Positions 8,693 to 16,936 of a stretch of 64,000 nucleotides of DNA are shown piece by piece. Both the position numbers and the translations under genes were made by a program. The notes beneath the pieces are model-generated. The model saw only the letters and a list, made by a program, of their open reading frames with translations, ran no database searches and had not been told where the DNA came from. Every line of letters begins with the position of its first letter. Positions within the stretch are counted from its first letter, which is position 1. The stretch is from Kitasatospora sp. NBC_01246 (GTDB lineage: Bacteria; Actinomycetota; Actinomycetes; Streptomycetales; Streptomycetaceae), in contig NZ_CP108484.1 in assembly GCF_036226505.1 (NCBI RefSeq), positions 496,001-560,000 of the forward strand, written 5' to 3'.

Positions 8693-9121
8693 CTAGTAGA
8701 GCGTGACGGAGCTCGCCTTGTCGTTGACCCCCCACGGGACGTTCACCGGTGCGCCGTAGGGCCCGGAGCCGATCAGGTACCCGGTGTAGCCGGAGCCGTC
8801 GAACAGGCTCAGGGTGCCGCCGCTCCTGTTCCAGAAGGCGCTCGTCCTGTCGTTCATCCCGAAGTTGGCGAGCTTGAAGGACCCGGCGCTGGGCACCACC
8901 CAGAGCTGGCCGCCGCCGTTGGTGTCCGAGAACAGGCACGCCTGGCCGTGCAGACAGTTGTCCCACACCGTCGCCAGGGAGTCGGCGCCGACGGCGATCG
9001 GCTGGATCACGGCGGGAGCGGCGCCGGCCTCGCCGGCGGGGGCCTGGGCCGCGGCGGTGCCGGCCGCGGAGGCGATCATCAGGACGGCACCGGCCGTGGC
9101 CAGGGCGAAGTGCTTCACCAT
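8693..9121 (-). CDS. Secreted peptidase inhibitor family I36-like (beta/gamma-crystallin fold)
   Basis: 142 aa. A signal peptide (MVKHFALATAGAVLMIASAAG, cleavage after AAA) is followed by a linker and a compact domain with CLHGQACLFSDTNGGGQLW and an internal second Greek-key-like half (TLSLFDGSGYTGYLIGSG). Paired Cys and the xLFxDxN..G motif match Streptomyces I36 metalloprotease inhibitors such as SMPI and related crystallin-fold proteins. It acts outside the cell, perhaps to restrain secreted proteases. GAGGAAGAGGAAG precedes the ATG. Only the fold is secure; inhibitory activity is inferred. Confidence 0.78.
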   Translation of the reverse strand: MVKHFALATAGAVLMIASAAGTAAAQAPAGEAGAAPAVIQPIAVGADSLATVWDNCLHGQACLFSDTNGGGQLWVVPSAGSFKLANFGMNDRTSAFWNRSGGTLSLFDGSGYTGYLIGSGPYGAPVNVPWGVNDKASSVTLY

Positions 9122-9677
9122 GTGTGCTTCCTCTTCCTCGTGGATCGTGCGGTTTGCCGTGCTCTCCGTGCGCGGTACTCGGACGACCGGCGGTGCTGGG
9201 GACACCCGGCGGTGCTCGGACGACCGACGGTACTGGGACCACCGGCGCCCCCTGCCGAACGGGCTCACGCCCCGGGGACCTCGTGCTGCCGGTGTCGGCC
9301 GTCCCGCGCTGCGTGGACCGGAGCAGTTCCCGGGTGCGGCGCCGTTCGCGACCGATCGCCGGAGCCGGCGGATGCCGCGACGTGTGCCGGCCGTGCTCCT
9401 CGGCAGGAACGACTGCGCCACGGGACCCACCACCCCGTCCGAAGAACCGGTGGTGGCCCCACCCTGCGATCCGATGTGATTGTCCATCTACAGGAAGGCG
9501 GCAACCGGCAGCTGGGCGGCGGACAACCCGGATTGGCCGCGGACAAGGCAGCGGTACCGGCGGGCGGTGCCGCACGTACGCGGGGAGGACGCCGGCGGCG
9601 AGCCCGACGGGTGACGCCCGCGCGGGTCGGGGGCCGATAGGGCGGGGCACCGGGGCTCCCGTGCCGATACTGCGGGG
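9122..9677. other. Intergenic region with imperfect repeats
   Basis: 550 bases upstream of both flanking divergent genes. Positions 9173-9246 carry imperfect copies of a motif like CGGTGCTCGGACGACCG and CGGTACTGGGACCACCG, in variable spacing. No open frame here has a start, ribosome site and plausible product. The promoters of the I36-like gene and the serine-hydrolase homologue must lie within it. Confidence 0.5.
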
Positions 9678-10907
9678 ATGAGCCCCTCCCGCCGGACCTC
9701 CCTGCTGTGCCTCGCCGCAGCCACCGCGCTCGTCGCCCTCAGCACCCCGGTCACGACCGCCGGTGGTGCGGCCGGAACCGCCGGTCACCACCGACCGTGC
9801 GTCAGCTCCGCCGCCCCCACCGAGGGCGCCGCGCTCGACGTGCTGCGGATCGCCGAGCAGGCCAAGACGGAGATGGACCTCAAGTCCGTGATCCTGCGGG
9901 TCACCGTCGACGGCCGCGAACTCCTCACCACCGCCCTCGGCGAGTCGATGACCGGGGTCCCCGCCGAGCCCGCGATGCACTTCCGCAACGGCAACATCGC
10001 GATCAGCTACCTGGGCACCGCACTCCTGCGGCTGGTCGACGACGGCAAGGTCCGCCTCGACGACCCGATCGGCCGCTGGCTGCCCGACCTCCCGCACGAC
10101 TACGGCGACCGGATGACCCTGCGGATGCTCGGCGCCTCCACCACCGGCCTCGTCGACTACGTCACCAGCCCCGGCTTCGGCGAGACGGTCTACGCGGACC
10201 CGTTCCGCCAGTGGACCCCCGAGGAACTGGTGGGCATCTCCACCGACCAGGACCTCTGGTACGAGCCGGGGACCAACTGGAGCTACTCGCACGCCAACTT
10301 CGTCCTGCTCGGCGCCGCGCTGGAGAAGATCACCGGCACCCGGCTGGACGTCCTGCTCCAGCAGCTGGTCACCGGCCCGCTCGGACTGCACGAGACCAGC
10401 AACAGCTTCACGCCCGACATCCCGACACCCGTCCTGCACGCCTTCACCTCCGATCGCGGCACCTACGAGGAGTCCACCTTCTGGAACCCCTCGTGGACCA
10501 CCGCACCCGGCGCGGTGGAGACCACCGACATCTGCGACCTGGCCCGCTCGGCCGTCGGCCTCGGCTCGGGCGAACTGCTCTCCCCGTCCTCCTACCGGGA
10601 GTTCCTCAACCCTGGGACGGTGGGCCTGGGCACGCCGACCGAGAAGTGCCCCGCCACGGTCTGCATCGCGCAGACCCCGGCCACCCACTACGGGATGGGC
10701 GTGCTCGTGCTGAACGAATGGATCTCCCAGCACCCGCTGTTCTTCGGCTACTCGGCCTCGCAGAACTACCTCCCGTGCGAGCACCTGGCCATCGCCGTCT
10801 CCACCACCGACGGCCCCACCGCCCCCGGCGGCCACAGCGCCCACACCATCGCCCAGCGCATCGCCGCCGCACTCGCCCCCGACCACCCCATCCCCGACTT
10901 CGGCTGA
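9678..10907 (+). CDS. Secreted beta-lactamase-fold protein lacking catalytic Ser and Lys
   Basis: 409 aa. Signal peptide MSPSRRTSLLCLAAATALVAL with Ala cleavage sites. The fold aligns along its length with the active hydrolase at 4803: FRNGNIAISYLGTALLRL against FRIASNTKSFVSTVLLQL, DDPIGRWLPDL, and WSYSHANFVLLGAALEKI against WAYSNTNYLLAGLVIEAV. At the SxxK position it has Asn106-Ile-Ala-Ile109, and the YxN motif is Tyr-Ser-His. Thus it should not act by the usual acyl-serine mechanism and may bind peptidoglycan-like or peptide ligands, or have another activity. The frame is intact with normal codon use, so this is not simple decay. It is monocistronic with a strong terminator downstream. Confidence 0.85.
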   Translation: MSPSRRTSLLCLAAATALVALSTPVTTAGGAAGTAGHHRPCVSSAAPTEGAALDVLRIAEQAKTEMDLKSVILRVTVDGRELLTTALGESMTGVPAEPAMHFRNGNIAISYLGTALLRLVDDGKVRLDDPIGRWLPDLPHDYGDRMTLRMLGASTTGLVDYVTSPGFGETVYADPFRQWTPEELVGISTDQDLWYEPGTNWSYSHANFVLLGAALEKITGTRLDVLLQQLVTGPLGLHETSNSFTPDIPTPVLHAFTSDRGTYEESTFWNPSWTTAPGAVETTDICDLARSAVGLGSGELLSPSSYREFLNPGTVGLGTPTEKCPATVCIAQTPATHYGMGVLVLNEWISQHPLFFGYSASQNYLPCEHLAIAVSTTDGPTAPGGHSAHTIAQRIAAALAPDHPIPDFG

Positions 10908-10998
10908 GAACGTGTCGGGCAGCGGTCGACCGGCGCGCGCCGGCCCGGGTGGGCGACCGTCCGCGGCCCGGGGTTCGACGGGCGACCGGATGACCGCG

Positions 10999-11052
10999 GG
11001 TAGGGCGAGGGGCCTGCCCCTCCGGAGTGAGGCGCAGGCCCCTCGCCCTACC
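10999..11052. terminator. 19-base perfect stem terminator
   Basis: Left arm 10999-11017 and right arm 11034-11052 (GCAGGCCCCTCGCCCTACC) are perfectly complementary over 19 bases with a 16-base loop. It separates convergent genes ending at 10907 and 11085. Confidence 0.85.
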
Positions 11053-11084
11053 AGGTGGAACGCCCACGACAGTGTGCGGGTACG

Positions 11085-11360
11085 TCAGTTGTCCTGCGTC
11101 GCGTCGGAGTCGGCCTGCGCGACGGCGCTCTCGGCGGCATCCACCTTCTGCTGCATCTCCTGGACCTGGCCGTCGCCCGCCGTGGCGGCGGCCCTGCCGG
11201 GCGGGCCTGCGGTCGCTGCCGCCCGGCCCGCCGGATCCGCGGTCGCCGCGGCCTTGCCCGGAGCGGCCGCGCCCGGCCCACAGCCGGTCAGCAGCAGGGC
11301 GGCGGCCGCGGCGAGCACGGCGGTGGCGCCGGCCCGGTGGCGCACGGAGCGGGCGCTCAC
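11085..11360 (-). CDS. Small Ala/Gly-rich lipoprotein
   Basis: 91 aa from GTG 11360. The signal has a basic start (VSARSVRHRAG), an Ala/Leu core and the lipobox LLLTGC, so it should be lipidated and membrane-anchored. The mature part is low-complexity, with GKAAATADPAGRAAATAGPP-type repeats, followed by a charged, probably helical tail (VQEMQQKVDAAESAVAQAD). The start overlaps the stop of the preceding exported-protein gene as GTGA, so translation is coupled. It is the last gene of a run that begins with a response regulator and histidine kinase. No family recognised; a cell-envelope role in sensing is speculative. Confidence 0.7.
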   Translation of the reverse strand: MSARSVRHRAGATAVLAAAAALLLTGCGPGAAAPGKAAATADPAGRAAATAGPPGRAAATAGDGQVQEMQQKVDAAESAVAQADSDATQDN

Positions 11361-11758
11361 TTGCTCGCCGACGACGAGGGCGACGACGAGGACCGGGGCT
11401 GGCCGGCGCACCAGGTGGCGACCGCCTTCAGGTCGCTCTGGCGGGTCTGCAGCGTCGGCAGCATGCTCTTGCGGAACGTCAGCCGGTCGTTGAGGTAGGT
11501 GTAGATCTCGTTGTGCCCGGCGCTCTTGGCGTCGGTCACCCGCTGCTGCAGTCGGGCCACCGACCCGGTGACGGTGGCGTCGCCGTTGAGCCGCTCGATG
11601 GCCTTGTCGACGTGCTCCTTGATCTTCGGCAGGCGCTCGCAGACCGACTTCGTGCCGTCGTTCTTCGGCGCGGAGTCGGCCTGGGCGGGGACGGCGGCCA
11701 TCAGCGTGCCTGCGAGGGCGAGTGCGCCGACGGCGGCGGCCTTGCGGTTGATGTGCAC
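11357..11758 (-). CDS. Small exported helical protein with two Cys
   Basis: 133 aa from GTG 11758, chosen because GGAGGAG lies 9 bases upstream. Signal peptide VHINRKAAAVGALALAGTLM, cleavage after AQA. The mature protein is charged and helical (KIKEHVDKAIERL, VARLQQRVTDAKSAG) with one Cys near each end (VCERL, TWCAG), which could form a disulfide bridging a helical hairpin. A Ser-rich tail ends it. It lies 95 bases after the histidine kinase gene and is translationally coupled to the downstream lipoprotein. It is a conserved-looking Streptomyces-type hypothetical; function unknown, possibly a periplasm-side partner of the kinase. Confidence 0.75.
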   Translation of the reverse strand: MHINRKAAAVGALALAGTLMAAVPAQADSAPKNDGTKSVCERLPKIKEHVDKAIERLNGDATVTGSVARLQQRVTDAKSAGHNEIYTYLNDRLTFRKSMLPTLQTRQSDLKAVATWCAGQPRSSSSPSSSASK

Positions 11759-11853
11759 GGCGGTTCTCCTCCGGTACCGGGGTGGTCGGACTCGGGGAGC
11801 GTAGGACGGCTTCTTGTGGAATCCCTGTGACTTCGGACGGGCACCGCTCGGGC

Positions 11854-13296
11854 TCACCGGTCGCCGGAGATCCAGTCCCGCTGGGCCGGCAGTCGCAGGG
11901 TCGGCGCCTCCGGTCGCAGCAGCGGCAGCCGCACCTCGACCCGGCAGCCGCCTGTCGCGGCCGCGTCGCCGACGACCACCGTGCCGCGGTGCAACGCCGC
12001 CTGCTGGGCCACCAGGGTCAGCCCCAGGCCCGCCCCCGGGCTGTCCGGGCGCCGGTGGAAGCGGTGGAGGACCGCAGCCCGGTCGGCCGGCGGCACACCC
12101 GGCCCGGTGTCGTCGACGGTCAGCACCGCCGCATCGCCGCGGCCCGTTCGCAGCCGGACCGTGACCCTGGCCGACCCGCCGCCGGGCGGACGGCCGTGCA
12201 CCACGGCGTTGCCGACCAGGTTGGCGAGCAGGATCCGCAGGCCCGCCTCCCAGCCGAACACCCGGATCCCGGGCGCGGCCTCGACGTCGATCACGGCCGG
12301 CGGATGGCGGCGCGCCGCCTCCGCGACCGCGCTCTCGACCAGCTCGCCCAGGTCCAGGGCGCTGAAGGCCGAGACCTCGACCAGGTCGCCGCCGGCCAGC
12401 GTCCGCAGCGCCGTGAGCAGTTCCTCGAGCCGGGCACGGTCCTGCGACAGCTCGGAGACCACCTCGGCCCGCTCGACGGCCGGCAGGTCGGGGTGGGCGG
12501 CCAGGACCTCCAGGTTAGTGCGCATCGCGGTCAGCGGGGTCCGCAACTCGTGCGCGGCCGCGGCCGAGAACGACCGCGCGGTGTCGAGGGCCTGCGCGGT
12601 ACGGCCCGCCTGCTCGTCGTAGCGGGCCAGCAGCAGGCCCAGTGCGGAGGACAGTTCGTCGACCTCGAAGACCCGGCTCGGAGTGTGCGCGAGCGCCGTC
12701 GCCCCGCTGCCCGGATCCAGCACGGCGGCCCGGGCACTCAGGCGTCGCAGCGAGGCGGTGGCCCGGCCCGCCAGGGCGAACGCGAGCAGGCCCGCCACCG
12801 GTGCGGCCAGCAGCGCGACCAGCAGCACCCGCCGCCGCACGGCCGCGACCTGCGGATCCACCGCGGACGACGGCGACACCAGCCAGAGCGTGCCGGGTGC
12901 CGCGCCGTCCACCCGGACGGACAGCACCCGCCACGCACGGCCGCCGTCCCGGACGGTGGCCGGCGCGTCGGCGCCGACCGGCAGCGGGATGTCCGGCTGC
13001 GGGCCGACCGCCAGCAGCACCGCGCCGTCCTCACCGGCCAGCCGCACGCCGGAGTCCAGCGCACCGTCGAGGACCTTGCGCTGCTGGTTCTGTTCGGCCC
13101 GGGGCCGGCCCTTGCTGTCCGCGGCGAGCAGCGTACGCACATTCGGCAGCACCGCGGCGGCCCGCACGCGCAGCACCGCGTCCTGCTGGTGGGAGAGGTC
13201 GCGGTGGACGAGCCCCAGCAGCAGCAGGCCCGCCGCCAGCACGACGACCGGCACGAGCACGGTCACCGAGAGCGCGATCCGGGTGGAGAGCCTCAC
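11854..13296 (-). CDS. Sensor histidine kinase
   Basis: 480 aa from GTG 13296, overlapping the regulator stop by 4 bases. One membrane span lies near residues 6-28 (IALSVTVLVPVVVLAAG), then an extracytoplasmic sensor region of about 130 residues, a second span (LLVALLAAPVAGLLAFALAG), a HAMP-like linker, the dimerisation/phosphoacceptor helix AAHELRTPLTAM, and the ATPase domain with N-box LANLVGNAVVHG, DDTGPGVP and GAGLGLTLV. All residues needed for autophosphorylation are present. It forms a classic pair with the OmpR-type regulator. Two small exported proteins encoded directly downstream may be linked to the stimulus. Confidence 0.93.
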   Translation of the reverse strand: MRLSTRIALSVTVLVPVVVLAAGLLLLGLVHRDLSHQQDAVLRVRAAAVLPNVRTLLAADSKGRPRAEQNQQRKVLDGALDSGVRLAGEDGAVLLAVGPQPDIPLPVGADAPATVRDGGRAWRVLSVRVDGAAPGTLWLVSPSSAVDPQVAAVRRRVLLVALLAAPVAGLLAFALAGRATASLRRLSARAAVLDPGSGATALAHTPSRVFEVDELSSALGLLLARYDEQAGRTAQALDTARSFSAAAAHELRTPLTAMRTNLEVLAAHPDLPAVERAEVVSELSQDRARLEELLTALRTLAGGDLVEVSAFSALDLGELVESAVAEAARRHPPAVIDVEAAPGIRVFGWEAGLRILLANLVGNAVVHGRPPGGGSARVTVRLRTGRGDAAVLTVDDTGPGVPPADRAAVLHRFHRRPDSPGAGLGLTLVAQQAALHRGTVVVGDAAATGGCRVEVRLPLLRPEAPTLRLPAQRDWISGDR

Positions 13297-14000
13297 GGCC
13301 GCCCCCCGTCGGCCGGCAGCCGCAGCACGAACCCGACGCCGCGCACCGTGTGCACCAGACGCGGCCGCCCCCCGTCCTCCAGCTTGCGCCGCAGATAGCT
13401 GACGAAGGTGTCGACGGCATCGCTGCGCACCTCGAAGTCGTAGCCCCAGACCCGGTCCAGCAGCTGGTCGCGGCTGAGCACGAGGCCGGTGTTGCGGACG
13501 AGCTGGGCGAGCAGTTCGAACTCGCGCCGGGTCAGGTGGATCTCGGTCTCCTCCCAGTGCGCCTGGCGGGTCGCGGGCGAGAGCGTCAGCGGGCCGGCCC
13601 GCAGCACGTCGGGCGGCGGGGCCGGCCGCCGACGCAGCAGCGCCCGCAGCCGCAGCACCAGCTCCTCCAGCGCGAAGGGCTTCATCAGGTAGTCGTCGGC
13701 CCCGGCCTGGAGGCCTGCGACCCGGTCGGCGAGCTCGTCCAGGGCGGAGAGCATCAGCACCGGGGTCTCGTCGCCGACGGCCCGCAGCGCCCGGCAGACG
13801 CCCGTTCCGTCGAGCCCGGGCATGGAGACGTCCAGCACCAAGACGTCCGGTGCCGTCGGGCCGCCCATCAAGGCCAGTGCGCTCGCACCGTCCGACGCGA
13901 CCTGGACGGCGAAGCCGCTCAGCCGCAGCCCGCGCTCCAGCGACCGCCGGATCGCCGCGTCGTCGTCCACCACCAGCACCCGGCCGCCTGCGCCGCTCAT
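13293..14000 (-). CDS. OmpR/PhoB-family response regulator
   Basis: 235 aa. The receiver domain (1-120) shows the acidic pocket VVDDD, the phosphoacceptor Asp in VLDVSMPGLDG, the conserved Ser/Thr region LMLSALDE and the Lys of MKPFA. The C-terminal winged helix includes LTRREFELLAQLVRN and YLRRKLEDGG, typical of OmpR DNA-binding domains. GAGGTAG precedes the ATG. Its stop overlaps the histidine kinase start (GTGA), so both are made together. It is the first gene of the probable four-gene operon to 11085. Target promoters are not apparent. Confidence 0.95.
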   Translation of the reverse strand: MSGAGGRVLVVDDDAAIRRSLERGLRLSGFAVQVASDGASALALMGGPTAPDVLVLDVSMPGLDGTGVCRALRAVGDETPVLMLSALDELADRVAGLQAGADDYLMKPFALEELVLRLRALLRRRPAPPPDVLRAGPLTLSPATRQAHWEETEIHLTRREFELLAQLVRNTGLVLSRDQLLDRVWGYDFEVRSDAVDTFVSYLRRKLEDGGRPRLVHTVRGVGFVLRLPADGGRP

Positions 14001-14254
14001 CGCTACCTCCTCGCCCCTGTGGGCCGACGACTCTCTCACGCGCGCCCGGGCACCGGGGGGCCGGGGTGGCCCGGGGGCGGCCGAGGCGTTCTGCGGACCG
14101 GCTCTCCGTGGTGCGGCTCTCCCCTGGTGCGGCGGGGGCGGGCAGGCGATCGGTCACGACGCGGGCCGGCGTGTTCGGGGCGAGACCCCGGGGGCAGCGG
14201 TAGCACCGCTCGACCGGGACGCGCGTACCCCGGGACGCGCGGACGCCGCGCGCC

Positions 14255-14947
14255 TCAGTCGAGCAGGTCGAGTACCGCCGTCAGCGCGCTCGGGCGCCGG
14301 TCCGCGGGCAGGGGGTCGACCAGGTGGACCGGGCAGCCCAGGGCCGCGGCGCCACCGTCCGCGACGCGGTCGTCGCCGACCATCAGGACATCGCCGGGCG
14401 GCAGTCCGAGCCGGTCGCAGGCGGCCCGGAAGAGCGCCGGGTCCGGCTTCTGGATCCCGTGCTCGAAGGAGAGGACGTAGGCGTCGACGAGGCGCTCCAC
14501 ACCGTGGTCGCGGAAGACCGGGCGCAGGTCCCAGCCGATGTTGCTGACGACGGCGACCGGGATGCCCCTGCTCCGGAGCTCCTTGAGGGTGTCCTCGGTG
14601 TCGGGGTAGGGCCGCCAGGCGGCGGGGACGCGGTGGCGGTCGTACAGCGCGTCGACCAGTTCCGGGTACGGCAGCGAGGCCTGCCGCGTGAGAGCGGTGT
14701 AGGCGGCGCGGTGCTTCTCCGCGCTCAGGTCCCGCTCACTCCACAGCACCTCCAGCTCGGAGGGCAGACGGCGCGGCGCGGGCCCTCCCGGCTGGGCCCC
14801 GGCCGCCTCCAGGCGGTCCGCGCAGAGGGCGAGTTCGCCCTCCGCCAGCTCGTACCCGGCCTCCGTCACCACCGCTCGCAGCCACTGCGCGGTCGGCTCG
14901 ATCCGGAAGAGCGTCCCGGAGAAGTCGAACATGACACCCTTGATCAT
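14255..14947 (-). CDS. HAD-family hydrolase
   Basis: 230 aa. Motif I is FDFSGTLF near residues 7-14: the nucleophile Asp is present but the usual second Asp (acid/base) is Ser. Motif II is VVSNIGW, and motif IV is VGDDRVADG, with a helical cap between. HAD proteins with this change in motif I often act on substrates with a good leaving group or lack phosphatase activity. Target unknown. It stands alone between the two-component operon and a tetR gene, with its own upstream region; ATG 14947 has only a weak ribosome site. Confidence 0.9.
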   Translation of the reverse strand: MIKGVMFDFSGTLFRIEPTAQWLRAVVTEAGYELAEGELALCADRLEAAGAQPGGPAPRRLPSELEVLWSERDLSAEKHRAAYTALTRQASLPYPELVDALYDRHRVPAAWRPYPDTEDTLKELRSRGIPVAVVSNIGWDLRPVFRDHGVERLVDAYVLSFEHGIQKPDPALFRAACDRLGLPPGDVLMVGDDRVADGGAAALGCPVHLVDPLPADRRPSALTAVLDLLD

Positions 14948-15031
14948 GCCCGCGATCTTCGCCGCACCCGCGGGCCGGACGCAAGCCCGTGGGCACGCCC
15001 GGGCACCTCGACCGTCGCGGTCCGGACGCCG

Positions 15032-15742
15032 TCACGCCCACGGGGCCCCGACCGCGTCGAGGGCCGGGGCCAGGACGGCGAAGGCGTGGTCGATCAGCGC
15101 GGCCGGGTCCTCGGTGCCGTCGCTGTCGCTCCATCGGCGGAGCACCGTGTCGAAGGCGGACAGCGCCATCCCCGCCGCGAGGGGCGGGTACATCGCGGTG
15201 GCGGGATCGAGCCCGAGGCGGGCGGCCAGCTCGGCCGCCAGCTCGTCTCGCCACTGCGCCTGCCGTTCCAGGAAGCGGCCGAGCAGCGCGGGCGTCCGCA
15301 CGATCAGCTGCACCACGCGCAGGGCGCGGTCACCGTGGCCGGCGTGCTCCGGGCCGTCGGCGCAGGCGGCGAGCGTGGTCCAGACCGCGTGACGGAGCGC
15401 CACGGAGGGCGGTTCCGCGGCGGGGCGGGCGGCGAGTTCGGCGCACATCCCGGGGCCGAGATCGGCCAGCACCTGGACGACCACGTCCTCCTTCGAGGCG
15501 AAGTACCGGAAGAACGTCCGCTTGGACACCCCGGCGGTGACCGCGATCTCGTCGATCGTGACGGCCTCGAAGCCCTTCTCCGCCAGCAGGAGCAGAGCCG
15601 CCTCGGCCAACTCGGCGGCGACGAGCCGGCGTTTGCGCTCGGCCATGCTCAGACCGGGGCGGCCGGCGGGCCGGGTCGGTTCGGGACGGTCCGGGGCAGG
15701 ACGGTCCGGAGCGGGGCGGTCCGGAGCGGGGCGGGAGGTCAC
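15032..15742 (-). CDS. TetR-family regulator with repeat-encoded N-terminal extension
   Basis: 236 aa if started at GTG 15742; the folded domain begins at MAERKRRLVAAELAEAA. The HTH is VTIDEIAVTAGVSKRTFFRYFASKEDV. The C-terminal part (ALRVVQLIVRTPALLGRF) resembles regulators of SDR and efflux genes. The first ~30 residues are Pro-Asp-Arg-Pro-Ala repeats encoded by a 15-base tandem repeat; no convincing ribosome site marks any start, so translation might also begin at the Met before AERKRR. It is divergent from the SDR at 15823, whose promoter region contains TGAC-type half sites, and probably represses it. Confidence 0.85.
   Translation of the reverse strand: MTSRPAPDRPAPDRPAPDRPEPTRPAGRPGLSMAERKRRLVAAELAEAALLLLAEKGFEAVTIDEIAVTAGVSKRTFFRYFASKEDVVVQVLADLGPGMCAELAARPAAEPPSVALRHAVWTTLAACADGPEHAGHGDRALRVVQLIVRTPALLGRFLERQAQWRDELAAELAARLGLDPATAMYPPLAAGMALSAFDTVLRRWSDSDGTEDPAALIDHAFAVLAPALDAVGAPWA
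15688..15732. repeat. 15-base tandem repeat (3 copies)
   Basis: GGTCCGGAGCGGGGC occurs twice perfectly (15703-15717, 15718-15732) with an imperfect copy at 15688-15702. It encodes a Pro-Asp-Arg-Pro-Ala repeat in the TetR N-terminus, so copy change keeps the frame. Confidence 0.75.
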
Positions 15743-15786
15743 CGGGTCATGGTAGCGCGATGCCCTGGGTGGCACTCGGGCGCATC

Positions 15787-15815
15787 TTGACACCAAGTGA
15801 CAGCAACGTCAGCAT
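15787..15815 (+). promoter_or_regulatory. Candidate promoter and TetR operator of the SDR gene
   Basis: TTGACA at 15787-15792 is followed after 17 bases by CAGCAT (15810-15815), predicting a transcript start at about the ATG of 15823, i.e. a leaderless message. Between them TGAC (15798-15801) and GTCA (15808-15811) form an inverted pair with a 6-base spacer, a possible site for the divergent TetR. Inferred from spacing only. Confidence 0.4.
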
Positions 15816-15822
15816 GTGTCGC

Positions 15823-16758
15823 ATGACTGAACATCAGAAGTGGACCGCCGAGCAGATGCCGGACCAGACCGGGAGGCTCTTCGTCGTCACCGGCGCCACC
15901 AGCGGCCTCGGCCTCGCCACCGCCCGCGCGCTGTCCCACCGCGGTGGCCACGTCGTGTTGGCGGTGCGCGACGAGGAGAAGGGCCGGCGGGTGGTCGCGG
16001 AGCTGCGCGCCGACCAGCCCGGCGCACGACTGGAGGTGCGCCGACTCGACCTCGCCGACCTCGCCTCGGTCCGCACCTTCGCCGCCGGCCTGCGCGCCGA
16101 CCACGGCCGGCTGGACGTCCTCGTCAACAACGCCGGCGTCATGGCGCCGCCACGCACCTTGAGCGCCCAGGGCCACGAGCTGCAGTTCGCCGCCCATCAC
16201 CTCGGCCACTTCGCCCTCACCGGGCTGCTCCTCGACCTGCTCGCCGAGGGCCGCGACCCCCGGGTGGTCACCGTCACCTCCCTCAACCACCGGCGCGGGC
16301 GGATCCGCTTCGACGACCTCGCCGGTGAGCGGCACTACGCGCCGATGGCCTTCTACAACCAGTCCAAGCTCGCCAACGCGGTCTTCGGCCGGCAACTGCA
16401 CCTGCGGCTGACCGCCGCCGGGAGCCCGGTGCGCAGCCTGCTCGCCCACCCCGGCTTCAGCGCCACCGACATCGTCACCGGCACACCGACCGCCCTGTAC
16501 CGCTTCCTCTTCGGCCGGCTGGCGCGGCCGCTCGGCCAGCACCCCGACCGCGGCGCACTCCCCCAGCTCTACGCGGCGACCCGGCCGGGACTGGCGAGCG
16601 GCGAGTTCATCGGCCCGAGCGGCCTTGGCGAACTGCGCGGCGCCCCGGTTCGGGTCGCACTCGCACCCGCCGCGGCCGACACCGAGACCGGGCGCCGGCT
16701 CTGGGAACTGTCCGAGCGGCTGACCGAGGTCCGGTACGGGCTCCCGGACGCCGGTTGA
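15823..16758 (+). CDS. Short-chain dehydrogenase/reductase (retinol-dehydrogenase-like)
   Basis: 311 aa. NAD(P) motif VTGATSGLGLATARAL near residues 21-36, NNAG motif at VLVNNAGVMAPP, and the catalytic tetrad with Ser in VTVTSLN and YNQSK (Tyr-x-x-x-Lys). The length and the AHHLGHFALTGLLLDLL segment match the RDH/WW-oxidoreductase-like branch found widely in actinomycetes. It probably reduces or oxidises a lipophilic carbonyl/alcohol. ATG 15823 is preferred to 15814 because no ribosome site exists for either and the predicted transcript starts there. It is divergent from a TetR gene that likely controls it. Confidence 0.85.
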   Translation: MTEHQKWTAEQMPDQTGRLFVVTGATSGLGLATARALSHRGGHVVLAVRDEEKGRRVVAELRADQPGARLEVRRLDLADLASVRTFAAGLRADHGRLDVLVNNAGVMAPPRTLSAQGHELQFAAHHLGHFALTGLLLDLLAEGRDPRVVTVTSLNHRRGRIRFDDLAGERHYAPMAFYNQSKLANAVFGRQLHLRLTAAGSPVRSLLAHPGFSATDIVTGTPTALYRFLFGRLARPLGQHPDRGALPQLYAATRPGLASGEFIGPSGLGELRGAPVRVALAPAAADTETGRRLWELSERLTEVRYGLPDAG

Positions 16759-16843
16759 AGGGTCGTCAGCACTCCTGACGGGCAGCTGGTCGACGAAAGG
16801 ACTCCATGGTGGACCTCCGGACACCTCGACCGAGGACTGGGGG

Positions 16844-16880
16844 CCGGGGGGCCGGGGGGCCGGGGGGCCGGGGGGCCGGG
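16844..16880. repeat. CCGGGGGG octamer array (G-rich)
   Basis: Four and a half CCGGGGGG units in tandem between the SDR stop and the HD gene. Runs of six G repeated at 8-base intervals could form a G-quadruplex on the plus strand. Confidence 0.75.
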
Positions 16881-16936
16881 AGGAGCGTTACGGCAAACCC
16901 CCTGAATCGTCCGATACCACCGGCTACCCTGTCGCG

